From assembly GCF_900100315.1 (NCBI RefSeq), contig NZ_FNFF01000023.1, positions 19,509-83,508 on the forward strand: a DNA stretch of 64,000 nt, written 5' to 3'. A model generated the notes under the pieces. That model ran no database searches, was not told where the DNA came from, and was given only the letters and a program-made list of their open reading frames with translations. Both the position numbers and the translations under genes were made by a program. Below are positions 8,308-15,918 of the stretch, piece by piece. Origin of the DNA: Streptomyces indicus (GTDB lineage: Bacteria; Actinomycetota; Actinomycetes; Streptomycetales; Streptomycetaceae). How positions within the stretch are numbered: position 1 is the first letter of the stretch; each line of letters starts with the position of its first letter.

Positions 8308-9837
8308 GTGCCACGTGGTGACGGACGACTCAGCCACGACCTGCTCCCCGGCGAGAAGGGCCCCCAGGACGCTTGTGGCGTCTTCGGTGTCTGGGCTCCC
8401 GGCGAAGAGGTCGCGAAACTTACCTACTTCGGGCTCTACGCCCTCCAACACCGAGGCCAGGAATCCGCGGGAATCGCGGTCAGCAATGGTTCTCAGATCC
8501 TCGTCTTCAAGGACATGGGACTCGTCTCCCAGGTCTTCGACGAGACCTCTCTCGGCTCGCTCCAGGGTCATATCGCGGTCGGTCACGCCCGCTACTCGAC
8601 CACTGGTGCCTCGGTCTGGGAGAACGCACAGCCGACCTTCCGCGCCACCGCGCACGGCTCCATCGCGCTCGGCCACAACGGCAACCTGGTCAACACGGCC
8701 CACCTCGCCGAGCTGGTCGCCGAGCTGCCCCAGGACCACAGCAGCCGTTCCGTCAAGGTCGCCGCGACCAATGACACCGACCTCGTCACCGCGCTCCTCG
8801 CGGGCCAGCAGGACGCGGACGGCAAGCCGCTGACCATAGAGGAAGCGGCCGCCAAGGTCCTGCCCGAGGTCCGCGGCGCGTTCTCCCTCGTCTTCATGGA
8901 CGAGGGCACGCTGTACGCGGCCCGCGACCCGCAGGGCATCCGCCCGCTGGTCCTCGGCCGCCTCGAGCGCGGCTGGGTGGTGGCCTCCGAGTCCGCCGCC
9001 CTCGACATCTGCGGCGCCGCGTACGTCCGCGAGGTCGAGCCCGGCGAGCTCATCGCCATCGACGAGAACGGGCTGCGCACCTCCCGCTTCGCCGAGGCCA
9101 AGCCCAAGGGCTGCGTCTTCGAGTACGTGTACCTCGCGCGCCCCGACACCGACATCGCGGGCCGCAACGTGTACCTCTCCCGCGTGGAGATGGGCCGCCG
9201 CCTCGCCAAGGAAGCGCCCGTCGAGGCCGACCTGGTGATAGCGACCCCGGAGTCCGGCACCCCCGCCGCGATCGGCTACGCCGAGGCCAGCGGCATCCCG
9301 TACGGCTCGGGCCTGGTCAAGAACGCCTACGTGGGCCGCACCTTCATCCAGCCCTCGCAGACGATCCGCCAGCTCGGCATCCGTCTGAAGCTCAACCCGC
9401 TCAAGGAAGTCATCAAGGGCAAGCGCCTGGTGGTCGTCGACGACTCGATCGTCCGCGGCAACACGCAGCGCGCGCTGGTCCGGATGCTGCGGGAAGCGGG
9501 AGCGGCCGAGGTCCACATCCGCATCTCCTCGCCGCCCGTGAAGTGGCCCTGCTTCTTCGGCATCGACTTCGCGACCCGCGCCGAGCTCATCGCCAACGGC
9601 ATGACGGTCGACGAGATCGCCACCTCGCTCGGCGCCGACTCCCTCTCGTACATCTCCATCGACGGCATGATCGAGGCGACCACCATCGCCAAGCCGAACC
9701 TGTGCCGCGCCTGCTTCGACGGCGAGTACCCGATGGAGCTCCCCGACCCCGAACTCCTCGGCAAGCAGCTCCTGGAGACGGAACTGGCGGCGGGCGCCGC
9801 CGCCACGGCTGCGACCGACGCGATCCGCCGGCCGTAA
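8308..9837 (+). CDS. purF: Amidophosphoribosyltransferase
   Basis: PurF catalyses the first committed step of purine synthesis, PRPP plus glutamine to phosphoribosylamine. The protein has 509 residues from GTG 8308. A 22-residue propeptide precedes the class II glutamine amidotransferase nucleophile Cys23 (QDACGVFGVW); glutaminase landmarks are LQHRGQES and GHNGNL. The C-terminal half holds the PRPP-binding motif LVVVDDSIVRGNT. Cys residues in the VKWPCFFGID and LCRACFDGEYP segments match the Fe-S-type PurF of Gram-positive bacteria. The start was chosen on family length and the promoter spacing; there is no Shine-Dalgarno. purM follows after 56 nt and is probably co-transcribed. The far longer open frame upstream is an artefact of high GC. 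Confidence 0.97.
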   Translation: MPRGDGRLSHDLLPGEKGPQDACGVFGVWAPGEEVAKLTYFGLYALQHRGQESAGIAVSNGSQILVFKDMGLVSQVFDETSLGSLQGHIAVGHARYSTTGASVWENAQPTFRATAHGSIALGHNGNLVNTAHLAELVAELPQDHSSRSVKVAATNDTDLVTALLAGQQDADGKPLTIEEAAAKVLPEVRGAFSLVFMDEGTLYAARDPQGIRPLVLGRLERGWVVASESAALDICGAAYVREVEPGELIAIDENGLRTSRFAEAKPKGCVFEYVYLARPDTDIAGRNVYLSRVEMGRRLAKEAPVEADLVIATPESGTPAAIGYAEASGIPYGSGLVKNAYVGRTFIQPSQTIRQLGIRLKLNPLKEVIKGKRLVVVDDSIVRGNTQRALVRMLREAGAAEVHIRISSPPVKWPCFFGIDFATRAELIANGMTVDEIATSLGADSLSYISIDGMIEATTIAKPNLCRACFDGEYPMELPDPELLGKQLLETELAAGAAATAATDAIRRP

Positions 9838-9893
9838 GCGTTTCTCAGTGAGCACCCGCTCTCTCATCACCTCGACCCGAAAGATCCCAGGCA

Positions 9894-10976
9894 ATGTCTG
9901 AGACCACTCCGTCCGGTGCCTCGTACGCAGCTGCAGGCGTCGACATCGAAGCGGGCGACCGCGCCGTCGAGCTGATGAAGGAGTGGGTGAAGAAGACGCA
10001 GCGCCCCGAGACCACCGGTCTCGGCGGCCTCGGCGGGTTCGCCGGCCTCTTCGACGCCTCGGCGCTCAAGCGCTTCGAGCGCCCGCTGCTCGCCTCGGCC
10101 ACCGACGGCGTCGGTACGAAGGTGGACATCGCCCGCCAGCTCGGCGTCTACGACACCATCGGCCACGACCTCGTCGCGATGGTCATGGACGACATCGTGG
10201 TCTGCGGCGCCGAGCCGCTGTTCATGACCGACTACATCTGCGTGGGCAAGGTCCACCCGGAGCGGGTCGCCTCGATCGTGAAGGGCATCGCCGAGGGCTG
10301 CGTCCTCGCGGGCTGCGCCCTGGTCGGCGGCGAGACGGCGGAGCACCCGGGCCTGCTCGGCCCGGACGACTTCGACGTCGCGGGCGCGGGTACGGGCGCC
10401 GTGGAGGCGGACCGAGTCCTGGGCGCGGACCGTATCCGTACGGGGGACGCGGTCATCGCCATGGCGTCCTCGGGTCTTCACTCCAACGGGTACTCGCTCG
10501 TGCGGCACGTCCTCTTCGACCGCGCGGGCATGCGCCTGGAGCAGCAGGTCGACGAGCTCGGCCGCACCCTCGGCGAGGAGCTCCTGGAGCCCACGAAGAT
10601 CTACTCCCTGGACTGCCTGGCCCTGATGCGCACGGCCGAGGTGCACGCGTTCAGCCACGTCACGGGCGGCGGCCTCGCGGCCAACCTGGCCCGCGTCATC
10701 CCCGACGCGCTGCACGCGACCGTGGACCGCTCCACGTGGACCCCGGACCCGATCTTCGACCTGGTCGGCAAGGCGGGCGCGGTGGAGCGCCTGGAGCTGG
10801 AGAAGACGCTCAACATGGGCGTCGGCATGATCGCGATCGTCCCGCAGGAGTCCGCGGACGTGGCCGTCCAGACCCTGGCCGACCGCGGTGTCGAGGCCTG
10901 GGTCGCGGGCGAGATCACCGAGCGCGGCGACCACGCGTCGGGCGCGGAGATGGTGGGCGACTACGCCTCGGCCTGA
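9894..10976 (+). CDS. purM: Phosphoribosylformylglycinamidine cyclo-ligase
   Basis: PurM (AIR synthetase) closes the imidazole ring of FGAM to AIR using ATP, two steps after PurF and PurL/Q/S have acted. The 360-residue length fits the family. Landmarks are the segment beginning at Tyr11 (SYAAAGVDIEAG), ATDGVGTKVDIA, LVGGETAEHPG, SSGLHSNGYSLVR and THVTGGG-like SHVTGGGLAANLAR. It lies 56 nt downstream of purF and ends at a double terminator. Confidence 0.97.
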   Translation: MSETTPSGASYAAAGVDIEAGDRAVELMKEWVKKTQRPETTGLGGLGGFAGLFDASALKRFERPLLASATDGVGTKVDIARQLGVYDTIGHDLVAMVMDDIVVCGAEPLFMTDYICVGKVHPERVASIVKGIAEGCVLAGCALVGGETAEHPGLLGPDDFDVAGAGTGAVEADRVLGADRIRTGDAVIAMASSGLHSNGYSLVRHVLFDRAGMRLEQQVDELGRTLGEELLEPTKIYSLDCLALMRTAEVHAFSHVTGGGLAANLARVIPDALHATVDRSTWTPDPIFDLVGKAGAVERLELEKTLNMGVGMIAIVPQESADVAVQTLADRGVEAWVAGEITERGDHASGAEMVGDYASA

Positions 10977-10992
10977 CCGCCCCGCGCATGTG

Positions 10993-11028
10993 ACGGCGCC
11001 TGCTCCCTGGTGGGGCGGGCGCCGTTTC
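10993..11028 (+). terminator. Terminator after purM
   Basis: Perfect 8-bp arms ACGGCGCC (10993-11000) and GGCGCCGT (11018-11025) are followed by TTTC. Confidence 0.6.
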
Positions 11029-11101
11029 GCGTCTCCGCCGCGCGCCGCTTCTCATCTCCCGGGCTGAGTGGGCACGCCATCGCAGGCCGGGTGAGAGCAG
11101 C

Positions 11102-11142
11102 ACAGGACCCGGTCCGGCAGAAAGCACCGGACCGGGTCCTGT
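11102..11142. terminator. Bidirectional terminator between purM and the DUF3073 gene
   Basis: Perfect 16-bp arms (11102-11117 and 11127-11142, core CAGGACCCGGTCCGG) surround a 9-nt loop. The site lies between two converging transcription units. Confidence 0.85.
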
Positions 11143-11158
11143 TAACGCAACAAAAAGG

Positions 11159-11410
11159 TCAAGCGCCGCGGCGCTGCGACGACGGAGGGTCCGACTCCTC
11201 GTCGTCCTCGTCGTCGTCGTTGTACAGATCCGCGTACTGGGCGTACGGGTCGTCTTCCTCGTCGTCCTCGAACGGCTCACCATTCGGCGGCTGCTGCGAA
11301 GTCGATGCGCCCAGCTCGCTGGCCAGACGCGACAGATCAGTCCCGCCGGTGCTGTACTTCAGCTGGCGGGCGACCTTCGTCTGCTTGGCCTTTGCCCGGC
11401 CGCGCCCCAT
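11159..11410 (-). CDS. DUF3073 family small protein
   Basis: This is an 83-residue actinobacterial protein. ATG 11410 was chosen over an upstream in-frame ATG (11536) because it gives the family N-terminus MGRGRAKAKQTKVARQLKY and follows AGGGGG at good spacing. The N-terminal third is very basic, while the C-terminal half is strongly acidic (FEDDEEDDPYAQYADLYNDDDEDDEESD), so the protein is bipolar and probably disordered at the tail. Function is unknown; nucleic-acid or ribosome association would fit but is only inference. It converges on purM across two terminators. Confidence 0.9.
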   Translation of the reverse strand: MGRGRAKAKQTKVARQLKYSTGGTDLSRLASELGASTSQQPPNGEPFEDDEEDDPYAQYADLYNDDDEDDEESDPPSSQRRGA

Positions 11411-11704
11411 GGCTCGACCCCCTTGGATATGGGGCGCGCTGGCCCCAGAGTCTTGACACGCGTTCATGATCAGGAACGGACTCTCCGTGGAGAGACCGTG
11501 CCGTAGAGCTTCAACGGTACCTGCTTCAGCGCCCATACGGTACGCCGCCCACAGGACGCGCCTGCTGCGAGGAGCCGCAGAATGCCCTGTCCCCGCTGGT
11601 CAGCCCCGATTTTAACCTGTTCTTGTCATGCGACCCGCCGACGGGCGTGAGGCTTGTCTCGTCGATGACGGTATGCCACGCCCGGCGACAGCCTCCACCG
11701 GCCG

Positions 11705-11745
11705 TGCCGCGGCCCCTTTGAGCGCGCTCGAACAGGGCCGCGGCA
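11705..11745 (-). terminator. Terminator after vdh
   Basis: Perfect 11-bp arms TGCCGCGGCCC (11705-11715) and GGGCCGCGGCA (11735-11745) lie 6 nt beyond the vdh stop. Confidence 0.7.
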
Positions 11746-11751
11746 GAGCCC

Positions 11752-12879
11752 TCAGACCCGTGCGGCCCGCGCGGCGGCCGCCGCCTCCGCGATCCGCTGC
11801 TCCGCGATCCGGTCCGCCGCCGCGGCCGGCGGGATGCCGTCCGCCTTGGCGCGCTCGAAGATCGCCAGCGTCGTGTCGTAGATCTTCGCGGCCTTGGTCT
11901 TGCAGCGGTCGAAGTCGAAGCCGTGCAGCTCGTCGGCTACCTGGATCACGCCGCCGGCGTTCACCACGTAGTCGGGCGCGTAGAGGATGCCGCGGTCCGC
12001 GAGGTCCTTCTCGACGCCCGGGTGCGCGAGCTGGTTGTTGGCCGCACCGCAGACGATCTTCGCGGTGAGCACCGGCACGGTGTCGTCGTTCAGGGCGCCG
12101 CCCAGCGCGCACGGGGCGTAGATGTCGAGGCCTTCGACGCGGATCAGCGCCTCGGTGTCGGCGACCGAGGTCACCACGCCCGGGTGCTTGTCGAGGATCC
12201 GCTGCACGGACTCCCCGCGCACGTCCGTGATGACGATCTCTGCGCCCTCGGCGACGAGGTGCTCCACGAGGTGGTGGCCGACCTTGCCGACGCCCGCGAT
12301 GCCGACCTTGCGGCCGCGCAGCGACGGGTCGCCCCACAGGTGCTGGGCGCTGGCGCGCATGCCCTGGTAGACGCCGAAGGCGGTGAGGACCGAGGAGTCG
12401 CCGGCGCCGCCGTTCTCGGGGGAGCGGCCGGTGGTCCAGCGGCACTCGCGCGCGACGACGTCCATGTCGGCGACGTACGTGCCGACGTCGCAGGCCGTGA
12501 CGTAGCGGCCGCCGAGGGAGGCGACGAAACGGCCGTAGGCGAGGAGCAGTTCCTCCGTCTTGATCTTCTCGGGATCCCCGATGATCACGGCCTTGCCGCC
12601 GCCGTGGTCGAGCCCGGCCATGGCGTTCTTGTACGACATCCCGCGCGCGAGGTTGAGGGCGTCGGCGACGGCCTCGGCCTCCGTGGCGTACGGGTAGAAG
12701 CGGGTGCCGCCGAGGGCGGGACCCAGAGCGGTCGAGTGGAGGGCGATGACGGCCTTGAGGCCGCTCGCCCGGTCCTGGCAGAGCACTACCTGCTCATGGC
12801 CGCCCTGGTCCGACTGGAACAGGGTGTGCAGCACGTCGGCAGGGGCGCCGGTCACTTCGGTCACGGTGGTGACTCCCAT
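11752..12879 (-). CDS. vdh: Valine (Leu/Phe/Val-type) dehydrogenase
   Basis: This NAD-dependent enzyme oxidatively deaminates valine and related branched-chain amino acids, feeding acyl-CoA precursors for polyketides. It has 375 residues. The N-terminal dimerisation and catalytic part contains LGGTRFYPY and the catalytic Lys in GLDHGGGKAVI; the Rossmann part has the nucleotide-binding loop GIAGVGKVGHHL, and CGAANNQLA follows. The sequence closely matches what I remember of Streptomyces Vdh. ATG 12879 is used; a start a few codons downstream is possible. It diverges from the next gene across about 218 bp and has its own terminator. Confidence 0.95.
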   Translation of the reverse strand: MGVTTVTEVTGAPADVLHTLFQSDQGGHEQVVLCQDRASGLKAVIALHSTALGPALGGTRFYPYATEAEAVADALNLARGMSYKNAMAGLDHGGGKAVIIGDPEKIKTEELLLAYGRFVASLGGRYVTACDVGTYVADMDVVARECRWTTGRSPENGGAGDSSVLTAFGVYQGMRASAQHLWGDPSLRGRKVGIAGVGKVGHHLVEHLVAEGAEIVITDVRGESVQRILDKHPGVVTSVADTEALIRVEGLDIYAPCALGGALNDDTVPVLTAKIVCGAANNQLAHPGVEKDLADRGILYAPDYVVNAGGVIQVADELHGFDFDRCKTKAAKIYDTTLAIFERAKADGIPPAAAADRIAEQRIAEAAAAARAARV

Positions 12880-13097
12880 GGATATTGCGGCGGTTGGAGC
12901 GGCTTCCTGTGGGTGGGGAGGCCGTTGGACAGCAGATTAAGACCTGTCGTGCCTCCCCAGCACCGCAGTGCTGCGGATCACTCTCTCGCGAGCGGGTGCC
13001 GTGGGACGATTCCGTTGGGTTCCGGGCGGGTTTCCGCGGCAGGTCCGCCAGGCGGCCGACGGCGTTTCCGAGCGGCCCGGCAGGGGAGGGAGCAGGC

Positions 13098-14018
13098 GTG
13101 CCCAAGGTTTCGGCGGTGTGCGTCCCCTACACGTCCTATCTGCGCGTGTACGAGCCGCTGGCCGCGTTCCCCGAGCCCGAGCGCTCGCACTGGCTGCGGT
13201 ACGCGGAGCGCGGGCAGCGCCCCTCGTACCAGGACGAACTGCGCCGCTCCCTGCGCGACTTGGTGCCCACCCCGCCCGTCCCGGTCCCCGTCCACGAGAG
13301 CAGCGACGCCTTCGTCCTCCAGGTCGACGGGGTGCTGTGCGTGTGCCCCTGGCGCACCCGGCTGCGCGGCTGGCAGGCGCTGGGCGCCCTGGACGAGCAG
13401 CTGCCGCGGCCGGTGCTCGACGCGGTGCTGCCGCCGGTGGTCCGTCGGCAGACCGCCCAGGACTACGCGTCCTGGCTGGAGCGCAACCCGGACGCCCGCC
13501 CTTGGATCCGCCAGGCGACCTGGCACGTCCCGCTGAGCTGGTTCGTCCTCTTCTCCGACGAGGAGCGCAGGTACGAGGAGAAGTACGCGTACGAAGAGGA
13601 GCACGCGTACGAGGAGACGCGCGCGCACGAGGAGCAGCGCGTCCACGGGGAAGAGGCGGGCACCGGCGGGGCCGCGCCCCTGCTGCGCTACCGCACACCG
13701 ATGGTGCAGGCCCGGCGCAGGGTCGCGCGGGCGCTGCGGACCCTGCGCGAGCACTTCGACGAGGGGCCGCTGGTCGAGGGCGTGACGGACGTCGGGCGGT
13801 GGCTCGAAGAGTTCCATCCGCGCTCGCTCGTCGAGCTGGACTACGGCGGCCTGGTGCACGCCCTGCCCTCCGACCACCTCGACGAGGACCACTCGGCCGC
13901 GGACGTGGCGGCGGGGATCGCCGCGCTGCGTGAAGGCGACGGGGACGAGGCGGGTGCCGTGTATGCACGGCTTATGGACCGGTGGCGGGCCGTCCGCGCA
14001 CGGCAGTTCGCAAACTGA
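13098..14018 (+). CDS. Conserved actinobacterial protein with acidic Tyr/His/Glu repeat insert
   Basis: This 306-residue soluble protein of unknown function begins at GTG 13098 after GGGGAGGG; the long upstream open frame overlaps the vdh start region and is rejected. The N-terminal half has aromatic-rich segments (YTSYLRVYEPLAAF, SHWLRYAERG, CPWRTRLRGWQALGALDEQLP). Residues about 157-190 form an insert built on repeats of (Y/H)EE and AYEE, likely a charged helix, which looks like a slippage expansion. The C-terminal part (RARRALRTLREHFDEGP-like, VELDYGGLVH) resembles a DUF of the same neighbourhood in other Streptomyces. It sits between vdh and bldC, as the corresponding gene does in S. coelicolor. 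Confidence 0.85.
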   Translation: MPKVSAVCVPYTSYLRVYEPLAAFPEPERSHWLRYAERGQRPSYQDELRRSLRDLVPTPPVPVPVHESSDAFVLQVDGVLCVCPWRTRLRGWQALGALDEQLPRPVLDAVLPPVVRRQTAQDYASWLERNPDARPWIRQATWHVPLSWFVLFSDEERRYEEKYAYEEEHAYEETRAHEEQRVHGEEAGTGGAAPLLRYRTPMVQARRRVARALRTLREHFDEGPLVEGVTDVGRWLEEFHPRSLVELDYGGLVHALPSDHLDEDHSAADVAAGIAALREGDGDEAGAVYARLMDRWRAVRARQFAN

Positions 14019-14536
14019 CCAAACCGGGACATTTCACAGTCACTCGGGTCTTCTGCGCATCTCGCTTGGGGCTATGGTCGGAGGGCTGCGAGGACGTAGG
14101 TCCCGATCCGGGCCATTGGGTCAAGCGTGACGGACCGCACTTACATCACCCTTGCATCCTTCCCCTTGCTCCATGCCAAAATAGGACAAGGAGTCCGGGG
14201 AGGGCTCCTTCCGCCCAACTGGGGGCGGAACGCTCGGCATTGCACTCTGATTGGGGGGCCTGATGACTTCTGATCACGCTGTGACTGATCGTCACAAAGG
14301 CGTGACTGTCCGCTATGGCATGGTCCATCGGCTTCCGTCGTTGATGGACACCTGAGAGGGCAATTCCATCGGTTTGGCCGACGCGGCTGGACAGATGGTG
14401 TAGTTGTAGTGCCGAGGACAAGCCGTTCGTCCTATAACCGACTCGACTCGCGTCCGCCATTTCGGGCAACGCGGGTCAAGGTGCAGAATTTAGAGGAAAG
14501 AACCGAGAAGGTTCGGTTCTCCCGAGGAGGCCGCTC
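14019..14536. promoter_or_regulatory. Long upstream region of bldC with a perfect palindrome
   Basis: The 518-bp gap contains no convincing gene. A perfect inverted repeat TGTGAC-N5-GTCACA is centred near 14288, with another GTGAC at 14302. The spacing does not quite fit the Streptomyces Crp consensus as I remember it, so the binding protein is open. bldC itself has a clear Shine-Dalgarno (CGAGGAGG). Confidence 0.45.
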
Positions 14537-14743
14537 ATGACCGCTCGCACCCCTGATGCCGAGCCGCTGCTGACCCCGGCTGAGGTCGCCACGATGTTCC
14601 GCGTCGACCCCAAGACGGTCACGCGCTGGGCGAAGGCCGGCAAGCTCACGTCCATCCGCACGCTGGGTGGGCACCGTCGTTACCGCGAGGCTGAGGTCCG
14701 CGCACTGCTGGCGGGCATCCCGCAGCAGCGCAGCGAGGCCTGA
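14537..14743 (+). CDS. bldC: Developmental regulator BldC (MerR-like small DNA-binding protein)
   Basis: BldC is a 68-residue protein made essentially of one MerR-type winged helix-turn-helix (LTPAEVATMFRVDPKTVTRWAKAG followed by the wing GGHRRYREAEV). In Streptomyces it controls entry into development and antibiotic production, binding cooperatively to direct repeats near promoters. The start is fixed by CGAGGAGG upstream. A strong intrinsic terminator lies about 130 nt after the stop, leaving an unusually long 3' UTR. Confidence 0.97.
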   Translation: MTARTPDAEPLLTPAEVATMFRVDPKTVTRWAKAGKLTSIRTLGGHRRYREAEVRALLAGIPQQRSEA

Positions 14744-14871
14744 TTCACCCCTTAGCTCCGCAGCAGGGCAGTTCTGGGTCCCCCAACCCGGTCGCTGTCC
14801 GCCCATAGCTCCATACGACACGGGTCACTGCCCCAACAGAGGCCCTGCCCAAGACATTCGGGTGCGTCGTC

Positions 14872-14910
14872 GATCGCGCTGGACTCCGCCGGGTCCAGCG
14901 CGATCTTTTT
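14872..14910 (+). terminator. Intrinsic terminator downstream of bldC
   Basis: Perfect 13-bp arms GATCGCGCTGGAC (14872-14884) and GTCCAGCGCGATC (14893-14905) are followed by five T, one of the few classical terminators in the window. Confidence 0.92.
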
Positions 14911-15257
14911 ATGCCCCTGGTTCATGCCTCTGCCGCATGCCCTGAGCGGGCCTGTTCGGGTCTGGGGAGGCTTGTGGGGGTCGGTCGCCGGATCATCCCG
15001 TACGGCCCCGCCGGCGCCCCTGTGCTCTCTCGCCGGACCCGGCGGGTGCACCTCAGAAGGGGGTGCAATTGCACATATTAAATTGACCAGTTGTAGGAGG
15101 GGTGTAAGTTCCGGGTTTCCCCAAACGCATTCGGTGACACCCGTCACACGTCAGGCGGCTTGTGGCATATGCCGTCGCTGCGGTAGTGGGGCTGGAGGAA
15201 ACTCCGTGACCCTTCATCAGCTTCCCACCGGGGGTGGATGCCCACAGTCGGCTTTGG
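14911..15257. other. Intergenic region with AT-rich island, palindrome, candidate promoter and mini-ORF
   Basis: GTGCAATTGCAC (15063-15074) is a perfect palindrome inside an AT-rich patch. TTGACC (15083-15088), 16 nt and TAAGTT (15105-15110) could be a rightward promoter. A 20-codon ORF, GTG 15206 to 15268, has GGAGGA at 6-nt spacing but overlaps the 3' end of the leftward gene. These are weak individually and notable in combination. Confidence 0.35.
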
Positions 15258-15509
15258 TCATCCCTTGACGGGACTTTCGTCCTCGGAGACCGGATCGGAT
15301 GCGGTCGACGGCTGCGTGGCGGCCTCCCGGCCCTCCGGCCGCTCCGCTCGCTCCAGCGGCTCCAGCGGCTCCGGCCGGTCCGGCTGCATCGCGAGACGCA
15401 GCAGGCGGTGGCAGATGGGGCAGTGGCGGGTGAGGTGGCGGTAGCCGGCGGCGGCCGAGAGATGGGCGCGCAGAAGCGCCCGGGTCGCGTGCCGTGCGGG
15501 TTCCGCCAT
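15258..15509 (-). CDS. DUF6274-like small CxxC protein
   Basis: This 83-residue Streptomyces-type protein has a conserved N-terminal half (ETRALLRAHLSAA-like, then YRHLTRHCPICHRLLRLAM) holding a CPIC motif flanked by His residues (HC..CH), which looks like a small metal-binding or redox site. The C-terminal half is Glu/Pro-rich and variable. ATG 15509 is preceded by GGAGGTGACC, an excellent Shine-Dalgarno. Its function is not known. Confidence 0.8.
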   Translation of the reverse strand: MAEPARHATRALLRAHLSAAAGYRHLTRHCPICHRLLRLAMQPDRPEPLEPLERAERPEGREAATQPSTASDPVSEDESPVKG

Positions 15510-15566
15510 CGGTCACCTCCAGGGGATGGCCCTAGTGGTGAAGTACCGGTGGCGGTGGCGCAACGC

Positions 15567-15598
15567 AAGAGGCCCGCACCTTCCGGTACGGGCCTCTT
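15567..15598 (-). terminator. Hairpin next to the truncated tRNA-Asp copy
   Basis: Arms at 15567-15580 and 15585-15598 pair over 14 bp with one mismatch and a 4-nt loop. It stands in the same position relative to the tRNA fragment as the hairpin 15677-15712 does to the intact tRNA. Confidence 0.55.
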
Positions 15599-15599
15599 C

Positions 15600-15621
15600 A
15601 CTGCGGTCCTGACGGGATTTG
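15600..15621 (-). repeat. Duplicated 3' end of tRNA-Asp (att-like remnant)
   Basis: These 22 bases repeat exactly at 15715-15736, covering the discriminator base, acceptor 3' strand and part of the T arm of the intact tRNA-Asp. The rest of the tRNA is absent. A duplicated tRNA 3' end is the usual scar of site-specific integration by integrative elements. Confidence 0.7.
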
Positions 15622-15676
15622 CTGTATCGATGGCGGCTCCGCCGCGGGCGCGGCCTGCGGGTTGACCGTGCTCATG

Positions 15677-15712
15677 CGAGAAGCCCCGCACCAGTTGATG
15701 CGGGGCTTCTCG
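15677..15712 (-). terminator. Hairpin downstream of tRNA-Asp
   Basis: Perfect 14-bp arms CGAGAAGCCCCGCA (15677-15690) and TGCGGGGCTTCTCG (15699-15712) lie 6 nt beyond the tRNA 3' end. Confidence 0.7.
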
Positions 15713-15718
15713 TTACTG

Positions 15719-15793
15719 CGGTCCTGACGGGATTTGAACCCGCGGCCTCCACCTTGACAGGGTGGCGAGCACTCCAAACTGCTCCACAGGACC
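15719..15793 (-). tRNA. tRNA-Asp(GTC)
   Basis: The 75-nt cloverleaf has acceptor stem GGTCCTG/CAGGACC, discriminator G, anticodon stem CCACC/GGTGG with loop CTGTCAA (anticodon GTC), and T loop TTCAAAT. CCA is not encoded. It is identical to the copy at 22786-22860. Confidence 0.95.
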
Positions 15794-15918
15794 AGGTTTC
15801 GCGGCACTTGATCGCGGCGGTTTCCGCTGCGGTGTGCTGCGAGATGAGACTGTACAGCAGTGCAGGCCCAGCGGTCGAACTCACTTAAAGCGACCGGACC
15901 GCTACCCCCGCCGCGCCC

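Noticed and set aside
13930..14470. Several short open frames upstream of bldC on both strands
   Set aside because: None has a Shine-Dalgarno with a family-like product, and the first overlaps the end of the preceding gene; the region is better read as regulatory.
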